Assembly: GCA_041940305.1 (NCBI GenBank) | Contig: JBGTSJ010000015.1 | Span: 62,001-126,000 of the forward strand | DNA length: 64,000 nucleotides | Reading direction: 5' to 3' | From: JBGTSJ01 sp041940305 | GTDB taxonomy: Bacteria; Planctomycetota; Planctomycetia; Planctomycetales; Planctomycetaceae | Shown here: piece by piece, positions 8,159 to 15,692 of the stretch | Layout of the letters: every line of letters begins with the position of its first letter | Numbering within the stretch: position 1 is the first letter of the stretch | Notes under the pieces: generated by a model | What the model was told of the DNA's origin: nothing | What the model saw: the letters and a program-made list of their open reading frames with translations, nothing else | Databases searched by the model: none | Made by a program: the position numbers and the translations under genes

Positions 8159-9289
8159 TCACGCTCCAATGATCTCAACATTCGCCCGCGGCACGGTGAG
8201 TCGTTCGCCACCCTCAGTCGTCACCTCCAGCACGCGGGCCTTGCTGCCGGAGCCCAGCACCTGCGGCTCCGGCGGGAGCGCGGCGACCGAACCGAGCACG
8301 CCGAAATAGGGATCACGAATGATCCGCACGTGGGCTCCCACGGCCAGCGGCGCAGCCATCACGCGCGCCGCCTGCTCCGTGCCGGCGGGAGCATCTTCAG
8401 ACAGCGGGATCACGATCTCCGGTCGCATCACCCCCGCGCGGATCTGGGTCGCGCCGTTGACGGCCGCCGGCTGCCCTTCGCGCGAAGCGAGTAACTGGAA
8501 TGTCCGCTCGGCCATGGCAATGTCGCCGAATCCTTCGGTGACGATGAGCGTGAGCCCGACCTGCTCGGACCCCGTGATCGCGACGCCGAGATCGTAGCCG
8601 AGGACGGTCTTCAAGTCTTCATCGTCAATGCCGCCGGAGACAATGGCGGCGACGCCCGCCTCGATAGCCCGCCGCACGCTCTCCCCATGCATGCGGGCGC
8701 CCCCGATGACCACCTGGCCCCGCATGTCGTCCCGGATGAGGTCGGGCTTGAGTTCGTCGGAAGAGGCACGGCAGGCCATGCGGAGAGGTCCGTATGTCTC
8801 GCCGCCAATGCCGAAGATCCCCTGCACGTACGTCGCTTCCGCCTCGACGACGCAGCCTTCCGAGGGAAGCACCTCGACCACCTTGCCGGTCAGGTACGCC
8901 TGGACTTCGACGAGGATCGGCGCCCCGCGCAGAATCACCTGGCCCGTCACTCCGGAGATCGATTCGATGGTTCCGGGGGCCTTCGAGACGTACTCGTTCT
9001 TGAACATCCCGAAGATGCCCTTCGTGCGGGCGAGCACATCCCCGGCCTCGACGTGGTCCCCTTCCCCTTTCAGCATGCAGCCGGGCACGTCCCCGGGGGG
9101 CAGGCTCAACTGGTTCGCGAGGTTGATCGGCACGATGTCCCCCGGCAGTTCCGTCCGGGCCACAACGTCTCGCGCCTCAACACGCTGCCCGCTCCGAACG
9201 AGAACATCCCCCGCAATCGGAAGGATGCGGCGAGCACGATAAACCGTCCGCTCGGAAACCTGCAGTCCGGGGGTGTACGCTTGGGACAT
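8159..9289 (-). CDS. Lipoyl-like barrel protein with C-terminal KOW-like segment, first gene of the envelope operon
   Basis: 376 residues with no signal peptide. Residues about 20-140 repeat short Gly-rich strands (GDVLVRSGQRVEARDVVART, EGDHVEAGDVLARTKG, APGTIESISGVTGQVI) typical of barrel-sandwich hybrid folds such as lipoyl/biotinyl and RnfC or HlyD domains. The usual MKM lysine motif is absent, so modification is unlikely. A middle alpha/beta region (about 180-260) has RGQVVIGGARMHGESVRRAIEAGVAAIVSGG. The C-terminus (about 320-376) holds GAHVRIIRDPYFGVLGSV, a KOW-like turn. It is the first gene of the minus-strand operon, one base from the next gene. It is probably a cytosolic adaptor of a membrane complex. 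The exact function is unknown. Confidence 0.82.
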   Translation of the reverse strand: MSQAYTPGLQVSERTVYRARRILPIAGDVLVRSGQRVEARDVVARTELPGDIVPINLANQLSLPPGDVPGCMLKGEGDHVEAGDVLARTKGIFGMFKNEYVSKAPGTIESISGVTGQVILRGAPILVEVQAYLTGKVVEVLPSEGCVVEAEATYVQGIFGIGGETYGPLRMACRASSDELKPDLIRDDMRGQVVIGGARMHGESVRRAIEAGVAAIVSGGIDDEDLKTVLGYDLGVAITGSEQVGLTLIVTEGFGDIAMAERTFQLLASREGQPAAVNGATQIRAGVMRPEIVIPLSEDAPAGTEQAARVMAAPLAVGAHVRIIRDPYFGVLGSVAALPPEPQVLGSGSKARVLEVTTEGGERLTVPRANVEIIGA

Positions 9290-9484
9290 CGAATCGTTCG
9301 TTGCGGGCTATCGAACCAACTTGCAGAAGCGTCCGTCCTCCAGACAGAAGCGCCTGCAGTCCAAACGGTATCGAGTTGTACGACGCTGACCCGCACGGCG
9401 TCGAGTCACCACGTGACCCGTCCCCGTGGACCCGTGACCGGCGGCCAGTCTCAACCCCCTGCAGTCATCCGACCTCCACGCCAC

Positions 9485-9503
9485 GACGGGGCTCGCCCCC
9501 GTC
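9485..9503 (+). repeat. REP-like palindrome, left copy 1
   Basis: GACGGGGCTCGCCCCCGTC forms a 7-bp stem with loop CTCGC and is followed by GAGCACTGAC. It has the same orientation as left copy 2 and the opposite orientation to the copies right of the RAYT-like gene. Confidence 0.8.
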
Positions 9504-9552
9504 GAGCACTGACTTGCAGCTATGCAACGTGCCCCGTCCCGTCCCCCCGTCA

Positions 9553-9573
9553 CCACGGGGCTCGCCCCCGTGG
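9553..9573 (+). repeat. REP-like palindrome, left copy 2
   Basis: CCACGGGG, loop CTCGC, CCCCGTGG form a perfect 8-bp stem. It ends 15 bases before the stop end of the RAYT-like gene. The sequence following it, AGCGTTGAT, resembles that after left copy 1. Confidence 0.8.
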
Positions 9574-9588
9574 AGCGTTGATCTGCCG

Positions 9589-10377
9589 CTACAGGTTTCT
9601 TCGAACGGCCCCCAGGTCATATTCACCAACCGTTCCAACGTAGTATCCAAACCGGTAGATCGCCTGCATCCCCTGCGCATAGGCGAGATTGTTGAGGTAT
9701 CCCAGTGCAACACTCTGCGGCGATTCGGTGAGATTGCAGCCGACCAGCAGATGCACATGATCCGTCAGGATGGCGGCCCGCGCCAGCCGGTGCTCTTTGC
9801 TTCGAGCGGCATTCACGATCATCACTTTGATGGACTTCAGCATCTCTTCGCGGACCTCGTGCCACCGCCCGTCATTCACGAGGACGACATGCAAGTTGTA
9901 TCGATACTCGCCGTGTGAGGCGCGTTGAGGCGGCGAGAGGTCGACGTCAGGGTGATGAATCTGATACTGGCTCAGTCCTGCTTGCACTCTCCCGTCGGCC
10001 ATCCGGTGGTGGGTCAACTGGTCGCGCACGTACTCATCGATTCGCTGCCGGTTCGCCGATCCGATGCTGTGGATCGAGAAGTTGCGACGGAATGCGCGCG
10101 GAAAGGCGTCGCGAACCAGGTATTGCAGGCGGCCCTTGACAGAGCGGACGATCTGCGGCGGCGCGAGATCGGGCTTGGTACTGATCAGAAACTGGCTGAC
10201 TTGCGAAGCTTTGCTGCGGTGCTCGAGGATGCGGACGCCGTCTTTGTCGGTGGCGAGCTGGAGCTGATCGAGCCAATGGGCGTCTGGTGGGGCGGGGGCT
10301 TTCCAGAAAACGGAGAGTGACCAGTTGAGCTGATAGGCGGGGCGGCAATTGGCGGCGGTGTAGAGCGGTTCGGGCAT
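9589..10377 (-). CDS. REP-associated tyrosine transposase (RAYT)/IS200-like protein with two Y1-type domains
   Basis: 262 residues. The C-terminal half (about 155-262) has a Y1/HUH nuclease pattern: NLHVVLVNDGRWHEVR, then TDHVHLLVG with the HUH pair, then YYVGTVGEYDL with candidate catalytic tyrosines. The N-terminal half (about 15-125) also reads like an IS200 Y1 domain (YQLNWSLSVFWKAP, PPQIVRSVKGRLQYLVR, SIGSANRQRIDEYVRDQL). There the expected HUH position reads SQVSQF, so the histidines are lost. RAYTs are single-copy housekeeping-type relatives of IS200 transposases that act on REP palindromes. Palindromes of one family lie on both sides in opposite orientation. Alternative: a decayed IS200-type element. 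The two-domain reading is inference. Confidence 0.72.
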   Translation of the reverse strand: MPEPLYTAANCRPAYQLNWSLSVFWKAPAPPDAHWLDQLQLATDKDGVRILEHRSKASQVSQFLISTKPDLAPPQIVRSVKGRLQYLVRDAFPRAFRRNFSIHSIGSANRQRIDEYVRDQLTHHRMADGRVQAGLSQYQIHHPDVDLSPPQRASHGEYRYNLHVVLVNDGRWHEVREEMLKSIKVMIVNAARSKEHRLARAAILTDHVHLLVGCNLTESPQSVALGYLNNLAYAQGMQAIYRFGYYVGTVGEYDLGAVRRNL

Positions 10378-10410
10378 GGGAACGAGCTCGGAGCCGGCCA
10401 GTCATCGTTC

Positions 10411-10429
10411 CACGGGAGCGAGCCCCGTG
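10411..10429 (-). repeat. REP-like palindrome, right copy 1
   Basis: CACGGGAGCGAGCCCCGTG has arms CACGGG and CCCGTG. Read on the minus strand it is CACGGGGCTCGCTCCCGTG, matching the left copies in reverse orientation. It lies 34 bases upstream of the RAYT-like start. Confidence 0.75.
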
Positions 10430-10470
10430 ATGACGGGGGTTGACGCTTTTCCTAGCTGTCAGTCGTGACT

Positions 10471-10491
10471 CCACCAGGGCGAGCCCGGTGG
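10471..10491 (-). repeat. REP-like palindrome, right copy 2
   Basis: CCACC (10471-10475) pairs with GGTGG (10487-10491), with an inner GGGC/GCCC stem. On the minus strand it carries the same GGGCTCGCCC core as the left copies. Confidence 0.7.
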
Positions 10492-10543
10492 AGGTCGAAT
10501 CGGGTTGGGCCGGGTGGAGGTCGGGAGTCTGCGATAGTGGTGG

Positions 10544-12349
10544 TCAGTTTGGATACAACTCCAGCGCCTGCACCCACCTGGAAATGGCGGCGTGGCGTTC
10601 GTGCGGGTCGTCGGCGTGCAGGAGGGGGCGGCCGCGGGCGTCGAGGATGATGCCGACTTCGCCGCCGCGGACTTCGCACTCGTGCCGTTTGCCTGGTCCC
10701 GCGCCGACGTCGAATCCGCGCAAAGGCTCGATGACGGCCCGTACCGCATCGTCGTGCGAGGCGCGGAACAGGCGGATGTCGCCGCACGACAACTCGCCCG
10801 TTTCGTTCAGTCCCCCGCCGCGCAGCTCGTAGCGGAAGCAGGGTTTGCCCGGTTTGCCGTTCCCCTTGGCGGCAATGCACGTGCCGAGGTAGATCAGGCA
10901 GTCGCGCTCGAAGACTTCCAGCGCCGCCTGCGGATGCACCTGCGCCAGGACGCCCAGATGCGGCATCATGAAGATGCTGTCCTTGGCGATCTCGGTCACC
11001 CCTTCCGGTTCGAAGGCGTCGATCATCATCGCGGCCGTCTGCTCCATGCGGGGCGCATGCGACAGCACGCCGCCGGAGGCCACCAGCAGGTTGAGCGTCA
11101 TGTTATCGACGATCGATTGTCCCCCCTTCGCCTGAGTGAACGTGTCGCCGACGGTCCGCTGCTGCTGCACCCCCTTGAGCGTCGTGGCGAACTCCTTGTG
11201 CTGCAGATAGGCCAGCCGCAGCGCTTCGCGCGACACCGCCTGCTCAAACACCAGCGCGTCGAGCGTCTGCGGGATCGTTGTCGGGCGAATCATCTTGTTC
11301 TTGACGCGGTTTCGCAGCTCCCGCTCGTCCATGTCGAGGTGCACCCAACGCAGGATGTTCGGGAATCCCGCCTCGGCGCAGACGTTGGCGATTGAATAGC
11401 TCATCCCCAGGTTGGCGCTGACCGTGCGGTTGAACACCTCGCCGAACACGGAGAACACGTCGGTGGTCGCTCCGCCGATATCGACGCCGACCGCATTGAT
11501 GCCGCGCGTCTGTGCGATCTGCTGGAGGATGTTGCCGACGGCTCCCGGCGTGGGCATGACGGGCGCATCCGTCCATTCGAGGAGCTTGTCGTAACCCGGC
11601 GCATGGGCCATGACGTGCTCCAAGAACAGGTCGTGGATCGCATCCCGTGCGGGACCGAGGTTTTCCCGTTCCAGCACCGGCCGCAGATTGTCGACGACCG
11701 ACAACGCGACGCTGTCGTCAAACGTCCGCGCCACGTGCTCGGCGGCATCCTTGTTGCCGGCATAGATGATGGGCATCTGGTAGCCCGACCCGAATCGGGG
11801 CCGCGGCTTGGCCGGCGCGATCAGCTCGGCAATTTGGACGACGTGCTGCACCGTGCCGCCGTCGGTGCCGCCCGACATCAGGATCATGTCGGGCCGCAGC
11901 TCGCGGATCCGCTGGATCTGCTCGTGGGGCTTCCGCTTGTCGTTGGAGGCGATCGTGTCCATCACGATCGCTCCGGCTCCCAGAGCGGCCCGTTTGGCGC
12001 TGGCGGCCGTCATCTCGCGGACGACCCCCGTCACCAGCATCTGCAGTCCGCCACCGGCGCTGGAGGTGGAGATATAGATGTCGCAGCCATCATTGCCTTG
12101 AGCCGGCCGGATCAGACGGCCCTCGTCATCCACGAGCTTGCGTCCGGCGAGTTCTCCGACTTCGGTGGCGGCATTAATCACGCCGACGGTGACGTCGGCC
12201 ACCGGCTCCTCGACGGTGGTCGGCGCTTCGCCGCGGTGCGTCTGCCGGTAATGGCCGTCGATCTTCTCGATCAGAATCGCCTTGGTCGTCGTGCTCCCGC
12301 AGTCGGTGGCGAGAATGACGTTGATCCGGTCCGGGTCGAGAGACGGCAT
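10544..12349 (-). CDS. Glutamate mutase L (MutL)-family ATPase
   Basis: 601 residues. The actin/Hsp70-type ATPase fold is marked by ATDCGSTTTKA (residues 14-24, phosphate-1 loop) and AVGVDIGGATTDVFS (about 287-301, phosphate-2 loop). Length and the conserved KPHEQIQRIRELRPDMILMSGGTDGG segment match the MutL/GlmL family. In clostridia mutL lies between the two glutamate mutase subunit genes, and its product is thought to act as a chaperone or reactivase. Here no glutamate mutase subunit or B12-binding gene is nearby. The only apparent partner is the small gene at 12388. It is cytosolic. The family call is strong and the in vivo client is unknown. Confidence 0.9.
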   Translation of the reverse strand: MPSLDPDRINVILATDCGSTTTKAILIEKIDGHYRQTHRGEAPTTVEEPVADVTVGVINAATEVGELAGRKLVDDEGRLIRPAQGNDGCDIYISTSSAGGGLQMLVTGVVREMTAASAKRAALGAGAIVMDTIASNDKRKPHEQIQRIRELRPDMILMSGGTDGGTVQHVVQIAELIAPAKPRPRFGSGYQMPIIYAGNKDAAEHVARTFDDSVALSVVDNLRPVLERENLGPARDAIHDLFLEHVMAHAPGYDKLLEWTDAPVMPTPGAVGNILQQIAQTRGINAVGVDIGGATTDVFSVFGEVFNRTVSANLGMSYSIANVCAEAGFPNILRWVHLDMDERELRNRVKNKMIRPTTIPQTLDALVFEQAVSREALRLAYLQHKEFATTLKGVQQQRTVGDTFTQAKGGQSIVDNMTLNLLVASGGVLSHAPRMEQTAAMMIDAFEPEGVTEIAKDSIFMMPHLGVLAQVHPQAALEVFERDCLIYLGTCIAAKGNGKPGKPCFRYELRGGGLNETGELSCGDIRLFRASHDDAVRAVIEPLRGFDVGAGPGKRHECEVRGGEVGIILDARGRPLLHADDPHERHAAISRWVQALELYPN

Positions 12350-12361
12350 GTGATAGCAGCG

Positions 12362-12389
12362 AGTGGTGGTGGTGAGTGGTGAGTCGTTC
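12362..12389. repeat. Heptamer tandem array before the MutL-family gene
   Basis: Plus-strand units AGTGGTG, GTGGTGA, GTGGTGA, GTCGTTC (7 bp each; TCACCAC on the coding strand). It occupies the 38-bp gap between the small upstream gene and the MutL-family start at 12349. Confidence 0.6.
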
Positions 12390-12720
12390 AGCGGGGAGGC
12401 GGCGGCGACCGTTCTGCCAGCAGTTCCTCAATCCGCCGGCAGATGACCTCGATGGATCCCCGCTTCTCGAGAAACTCGGCGAACCGGCGGCAGCCCTCCA
12501 CGTCGAACAGTACCGAGAGGAGCGGAGTGAAGAAGTGGAGTGCGCTGGCCCCGACGGAATTCAGCGGGTGCGACATTTCCAGGAAAGCGATTGCCGGCGT
12601 TCCCAGCTTTCGCCGCACCACCTCCCGTGCGAGCCGCTCCACCATCGCCCGCTGCTCGTCCGTCAGCTCCGGCAGCCGGCGGCCCTCGACGGCGAACGCA
12701 TTGCGCAGCCACTCTTTCAT
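12388..12720 (-). CDS. Small helical protein upstream of the MutL-family gene, unknown
   Basis: 110 residues, no signal peptide or membrane helix. Predicted mostly helical and rich in Arg and Glu (ELTDEQRAMVERLAREVVRRK). It has a conserved-looking central stretch AIAFLEMSHPLNSVGASALHFF and ends in a Pro-rich tail. It lies 38 bases upstream of the MutL-family gene on the same strand, so co-transcription is likely. I do not recognise a family. It may be a partner or regulator of the ATPase. Confidence 0.72.
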   Translation of the reverse strand: MKEWLRNAFAVEGRRLPELTDEQRAMVERLAREVVRRKLGTPAIAFLEMSHPLNSVGASALHFFTPLLSVLFDVEGCRRFAEFLEKRGSIEVICRRIEELLAERSPPPPR

Positions 12721-12827
12721 GATGAAACGGTCTGGCCGGTGACTCTGCGGGTCGTACGGTTCCTGCTCTGATGCCCCACCAATGTATGACCGCCGCGGCC
12801 GGATTGCGATGAATGGCGGCGTTTTCG

Positions 12828-12836
12828 TGGTACACT
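12828..12836 (+). promoter_or_regulatory. Possible extended -10 promoter for the thioredoxin-like gene
   Basis: TGG immediately followed by TACACT resembles an extended -10 element (TGnTATAAT). It lies 26 bases before the ATG at 12862 in the divergent spacer. No good -35 is visible. Confidence 0.35.
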
Positions 12837-12861
12837 GTGTGAGTCGGATCGGACGCTCACG

Positions 12862-13440
12862 ATGCCCCTCAATCGCTCAGCATGCCTCCGCGGTCTGGCC
12901 CTGGCCTTTGCTCAGGTCATTCCGCTGCTGATGGTCGCCAGTATGCAGGCCGGCGAGGACCCGGTTCCCGAACTCCAGGTCCGCGACTGGAAACAGACGC
13001 AGGAACTGATCGCGGCGCATCAAGGGGAAGTTGTGCTGGTGGATATCTGGACGACCACCTGCCCTGCCTGCGTCGAGAAGTTCCCGGAATTTGCCGCGCT
13101 GCAGAAGCAGTACGGGACCGAGCGGTTCGTCTGCATATCCGTCAATTGCGATTACGACGGTGTTCCCGGCAAGCCGCCTGAACATTACCGGCCGAAAGTG
13201 CAGAAGTTTCTGCAGGAGCAGCAGGCCCCGTTCGATCACGTTCTGTTGAGCGTCCCGTTCGCGGACTTCCTCGAGGAGATCGAACTCGCCTCCACCCCCG
13301 CCTACCTGCTGTACGACGTCGAGGGGAAGCTGGTGCGCCGGTTCGACAACGATGAGGCGAGCGACGAAACCGAGGAATTCACCATGACGCAGGTGGCCGA
13401 GGCCGTCGAGGAGCTGCTCGGCGCCGCGAACCGCGACTGA
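12862..13440 (+). CDS. Exported TlpA/thioredoxin-like protein with CPAC active site
   Basis: 192 residues. It has a signal peptide (1-30, hydrophobic GLALAFAQVIPLLMVA), then a thioredoxin fold. VVLVDIWTTTCPACVEKFPEF contains the redox-active Cys67 and Cys70 (CPAC), and the cis-Pro region is ASTPAYLLYD. It is probably a periplasmic thiol-disulfide reductase or oxidase of the TlpA/ResA type. The client (cytochrome maturation or other) is not indicated, because no ccm genes are near. The GNAT gene follows 20 bases later and may be co-transcribed. The fold is clear, the role is inferred. Confidence 0.9.
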   Translation: MPLNRSACLRGLALAFAQVIPLLMVASMQAGEDPVPELQVRDWKQTQELIAAHQGEVVLVDIWTTTCPACVEKFPEFAALQKQYGTERFVCISVNCDYDGVPGKPPEHYRPKVQKFLQEQQAPFDHVLLSVPFADFLEEIELASTPAYLLYDVEGKLVRRFDNDEASDETEEFTMTQVAEAVEELLGAANRD

Positions 13441-13460
13441 GTCCGCATCCGAAAACTGCG

Positions 13461-14036
13461 ATGTCCACCACGTATTACAAACGGTTCGGAATGGAGTTCG
13501 ATTTCCGAAAGGCGACCGTGCCCGATCCGCAGCTGCCGGACGGCTACGACCTCGTCCCGTGGCACAACTCGCTGCGGGACGTGCATGCCCGGGTCAAGTT
13601 CGAGTGCTTTCGCGGCGAGATGGACGCGGACGTCTTCGAGTCGCTCAGCGCCCTGTCGGGGTGCAACCGGCTGATGACCGACATCGCCTCTCACGAGGGG
13701 TTCGTGCCGCAGGCCACGTGGCTGGTCCGCTTCGTCGGCAGCGATTTTCAGCCGCCGCAGCTGTGCGGCACGATCCAGGGCCTGCGCCGCAGTAAGCGGC
13801 AGGGAGCGGTGCAGAACGTCGGCGTGATCCCGTCGCATCGCGGGCTGGGTCTGGGGAAGGCCCTGATGCTCCGCTCTCTCGCGGGCTTTCAGGAGGCGGG
13901 CCTGCAGCGGGTGGTGCTCGAGGTAACGGCCGCCAACGAACCGGCGGTCGAAATGTACCGTAAACTGGGATTCCGGCTGATCCGGACCAGCTACCGGGAA
14001 GTGCGACGACGGCCCGAGGAAGCGGCGGCGGTATAA
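13461..14036 (+). CDS. GNAT-family N-acetyltransferase
   Basis: 191 residues, cytosolic. The acetyl-CoA binding motif A is VGVIPSHRGLGLGKALM (about 120-136), with the R/Q-x-x-G-x-G/A pattern. ANEPAVEMYRKLGFRL (about 157-172) is the C-terminal motif B segment. The N-terminal 100 residues (YDLVPWHNSLRDVHARVKF) are typical of planctomycete GNATs with an extended first half. It transfers acetyl from acetyl-CoA to an unknown amine. It begins 20 bases after the thioredoxin-like gene. Confidence 0.88.
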   Translation: MSTTYYKRFGMEFDFRKATVPDPQLPDGYDLVPWHNSLRDVHARVKFECFRGEMDADVFESLSALSGCNRLMTDIASHEGFVPQATWLVRFVGSDFQPPQLCGTIQGLRRSKRQGAVQNVGVIPSHRGLGLGKALMLRSLAGFQEAGLQRVVLEVTAANEPAVEMYRKLGFRLIRTSYREVRRRPEEAAAV

Positions 14037-14047
14037 CGGGCCGCTCC

Positions 14048-14076
14048 CCCGTTTAGCCGCGACTCGAAGAGGAGCG
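14048..14076 (+). repeat. 29-bp repeat, intergenic copy
   Basis: This 29-base segment, with core GTTTAGCCGCGACTCGAAG, is an exact inverted copy of 15621-15649, which lies inside the 3' end of nuoH. A shorter relative with core GTTTAGCCGCGAC occurs at 46266-46280. Confidence 0.85.
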
Positions 14077-14201
14077 CTTCACGGCACACCACGTTCGCCT
14101 GGACCGATCACCCCACATCGGCGCTTCAATCGCCCCCGCATCCCGCCACGCCTCACGCCCCCTTCCCACCATCGGGAATGCCCTGCGCGGTTGCTTGAAT
14201 C

Positions 14202-14246
14202 CCCCCCACCCTTGTGCAATAACTCACGCTCTAATCAGGTGGGGGG
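14202..14246. repeat. C-run/G-run hairpin upstream of nuoH
   Basis: CCCCCCACC (14202-14210) pairs perfectly with GGTGGGGGG (14238-14246) around a 27-base loop. It lies 160 bases upstream of nuoH. It may be a leader structure or the terminator of the GNAT transcript, but no T-run follows. Confidence 0.6.
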
Positions 14247-14407
14247 CACGGTGTTCGGGCGTCGCGGCACATGCTGGCGCGGCCTGAAGTGCGGAGACTG
14301 TGCTTCCGTTTCATGGCAGACGCGGTCCAGAGGGCATGGGCCGTTCAGGGCGGTAACCAGCGACTCGCACGGAGTGGCGTGCCCGCGGTTCGCCAAGCGT
14401 TGGATCG

Positions 14408-15691
14408 ATGTGCATGACGCCCGCGGTGTTGGCAACCACGATCTCCGAGTATCTCCAGACCGCTGAGTGGACGGAGCGCGATCCGTTGCCGCTGAGCGAG
14501 ACGGCTGCCAATATCGTCTCGGCGATCATCCACATCGCCCTGCTGGGGGCGTTCTTCGGGCTGCCGGCGTTCGTCTTTATCTGGGCGGAGCGTAAGGTCG
14601 CCGGTCGTATTCAGGATCGGCTCGGACCGACGCGCGTCGGCGGCAAGTTCGGCTGGCTGCAGTCGCTGGCCGACGGCATCAAGCTGATTCAGAAAGAAGA
14701 CCTCTGGCCGGGAGCGGCGGACGCGATGCTGTTCCGCGTCGCCCCCTATCTCGTCGTGGTCGCCTCGTTTGCCGCGTATCTCGTGCTTCCATTCAGCGAC
14801 GGCTGGGCGGCGCTGGCGCTGGATTCAGGGCTGTTCATCGCTCTCGCCCTGCTCTCGCTCGAAGTCCTCGGCATCATCTTGGCCGGGTATTCCAGCGGCT
14901 CGAAATGGTCGCTGTTCGGCGGCATGCGGGAAGCGGCCCAGATGGTGAGCTATGAAATCCCGCTCGGCATCACGGCCGTTATTCCGGTGCTGATCGCGGG
15001 CACGATGAACCTCGGCGACATTGGCCGGATGCAGTCGGGCTGGTTCGTGAACTGGTTCGTGTTTCGCGACCCGTTCACGTTCCTGGCGTTCTTCGTGTTT
15101 TTCGTGGTGACTCTCGCCAGCAACAAGCGCGCGCCGTTCGACCTGGCCGAGGCGGAAAGCGAACTCGTCGGCGGCTTCCACACCGAATACAGCGGCATGC
15201 GCTGGTCGTTCTTCTTCCTCGCCGAGTACGCCAGCATGTGGTTCGTCAGTGCGCTGGCCGTGCTGCTGTTCCTCGGCGGCTGGTGGACCGGCATCGGACC
15301 GCTCGATGCGTGGGTGTCCGAGAATCTCGGCGGATTCACCGGCCAGTTGCTGGGATTCGTGGTGCTGACCATCAAGACGAGCAAGCTGGTTTTCGTGCAG
15401 ATCTGGATCCGCTGGACGCTGCCGCGTCTCCGCATCGATCAGGTGATGGCGACCTGCCTGAAGTACCTGGTGCCGATCAGTTGCTTCCTCTTCTTGGGGG
15501 CGGCGATCTGGTCGCTGCTCCTGCCGGGCCGCGTGCTGTTCGGCACGCAGACGGGACTCGGCGAGCGGGTGGTGCTGCGGCCGGACGAATACGAGAGTCG
15601 GCGTGGCGCGTCGACCGGCGCGCTCCTCTTCGAGTCGCGGCTAAACGGGTCGGCAGTTGCGGCGAATGCAGTGCCGGGAGGGGACGACTGA
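14408..15691 (+). CDS. nuoH: NADH-quinone oxidoreductase subunit H
   Basis: 427 residues, with about eight or nine membrane helices. The conserved quinone-site loop is present: AERKVAGRIQDRLGPTRVGG near residues 60-80 and GIKLIQKED at about 92-100. NKRAPFDLAEAESELVGGFH is the second NuoH signature. It forms the quinone chamber at the heel of complex I. It is longer than usual (about 325-350) because of a roughly 47-residue hydrophilic C-terminal tail after the last helix (LLLPGRVLFG). That tail includes the 29-bp repeat at 15621-15649 read in frame. First gene of nuoHJKLMN; nuoI, which often follows nuoH, is absent. ATG 14408 and ATG 14414 are both possible starts. Confidence 0.95.
   Translation: MCMTPAVLATTISEYLQTAEWTERDPLPLSETAANIVSAIIHIALLGAFFGLPAFVFIWAERKVAGRIQDRLGPTRVGGKFGWLQSLADGIKLIQKEDLWPGAADAMLFRVAPYLVVVASFAAYLVLPFSDGWAALALDSGLFIALALLSLEVLGIILAGYSSGSKWSLFGGMREAAQMVSYEIPLGITAVIPVLIAGTMNLGDIGRMQSGWFVNWFVFRDPFTFLAFFVFFVVTLASNKRAPFDLAEAESELVGGFHTEYSGMRWSFFFLAEYASMWFVSALAVLLFLGGWWTGIGPLDAWVSENLGGFTGQLLGFVVLTIKTSKLVFVQIWIRWTLPRLRIDQVMATCLKYLVPISCFLFLGAAIWSLLLPGRVLFGTQTGLGERVVLRPDEYESRRGASTGALLFESRLNGSAVAANAVPGGDD
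15621..15649 (-). repeat. 29-bp repeat, copy inside nuoH
   Basis: Exact reverse complement of 14048-14076, located in the coding sequence of the nuoH C-terminal tail, where it encodes roughly ALLFESRLNG. Confidence 0.85.
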
Positions 15692-15692
15692 A

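Larger units (their letters stand above)
9290..9588. other. Spacer with REP-like palindromes next to the RAYT-like gene
   Basis: This 299-bp region separates the start of the envelope operon from the end of the RAYT-like gene. It contains two GGGGCTCGCCCC palindromes (9485-9503, 9553-9573) and loosely repetitive GTGACCC-like sequence near 9410-9440. The promoter of the envelope operon should lie here, but no clear -35/-10 pair was seen. Confidence 0.5.
14037..14407. other. Spacer upstream of nuoH with repeat and hairpin
   Basis: 371 bp without a convincing gene. It contains the 29-bp GTTTAGCCGCGAC repeat (14048-14076) and a C-run/G-run hairpin (14202-14246). The promoter for the nuo cluster is expected here, but no clear consensus was found. 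Confidence 0.5.
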
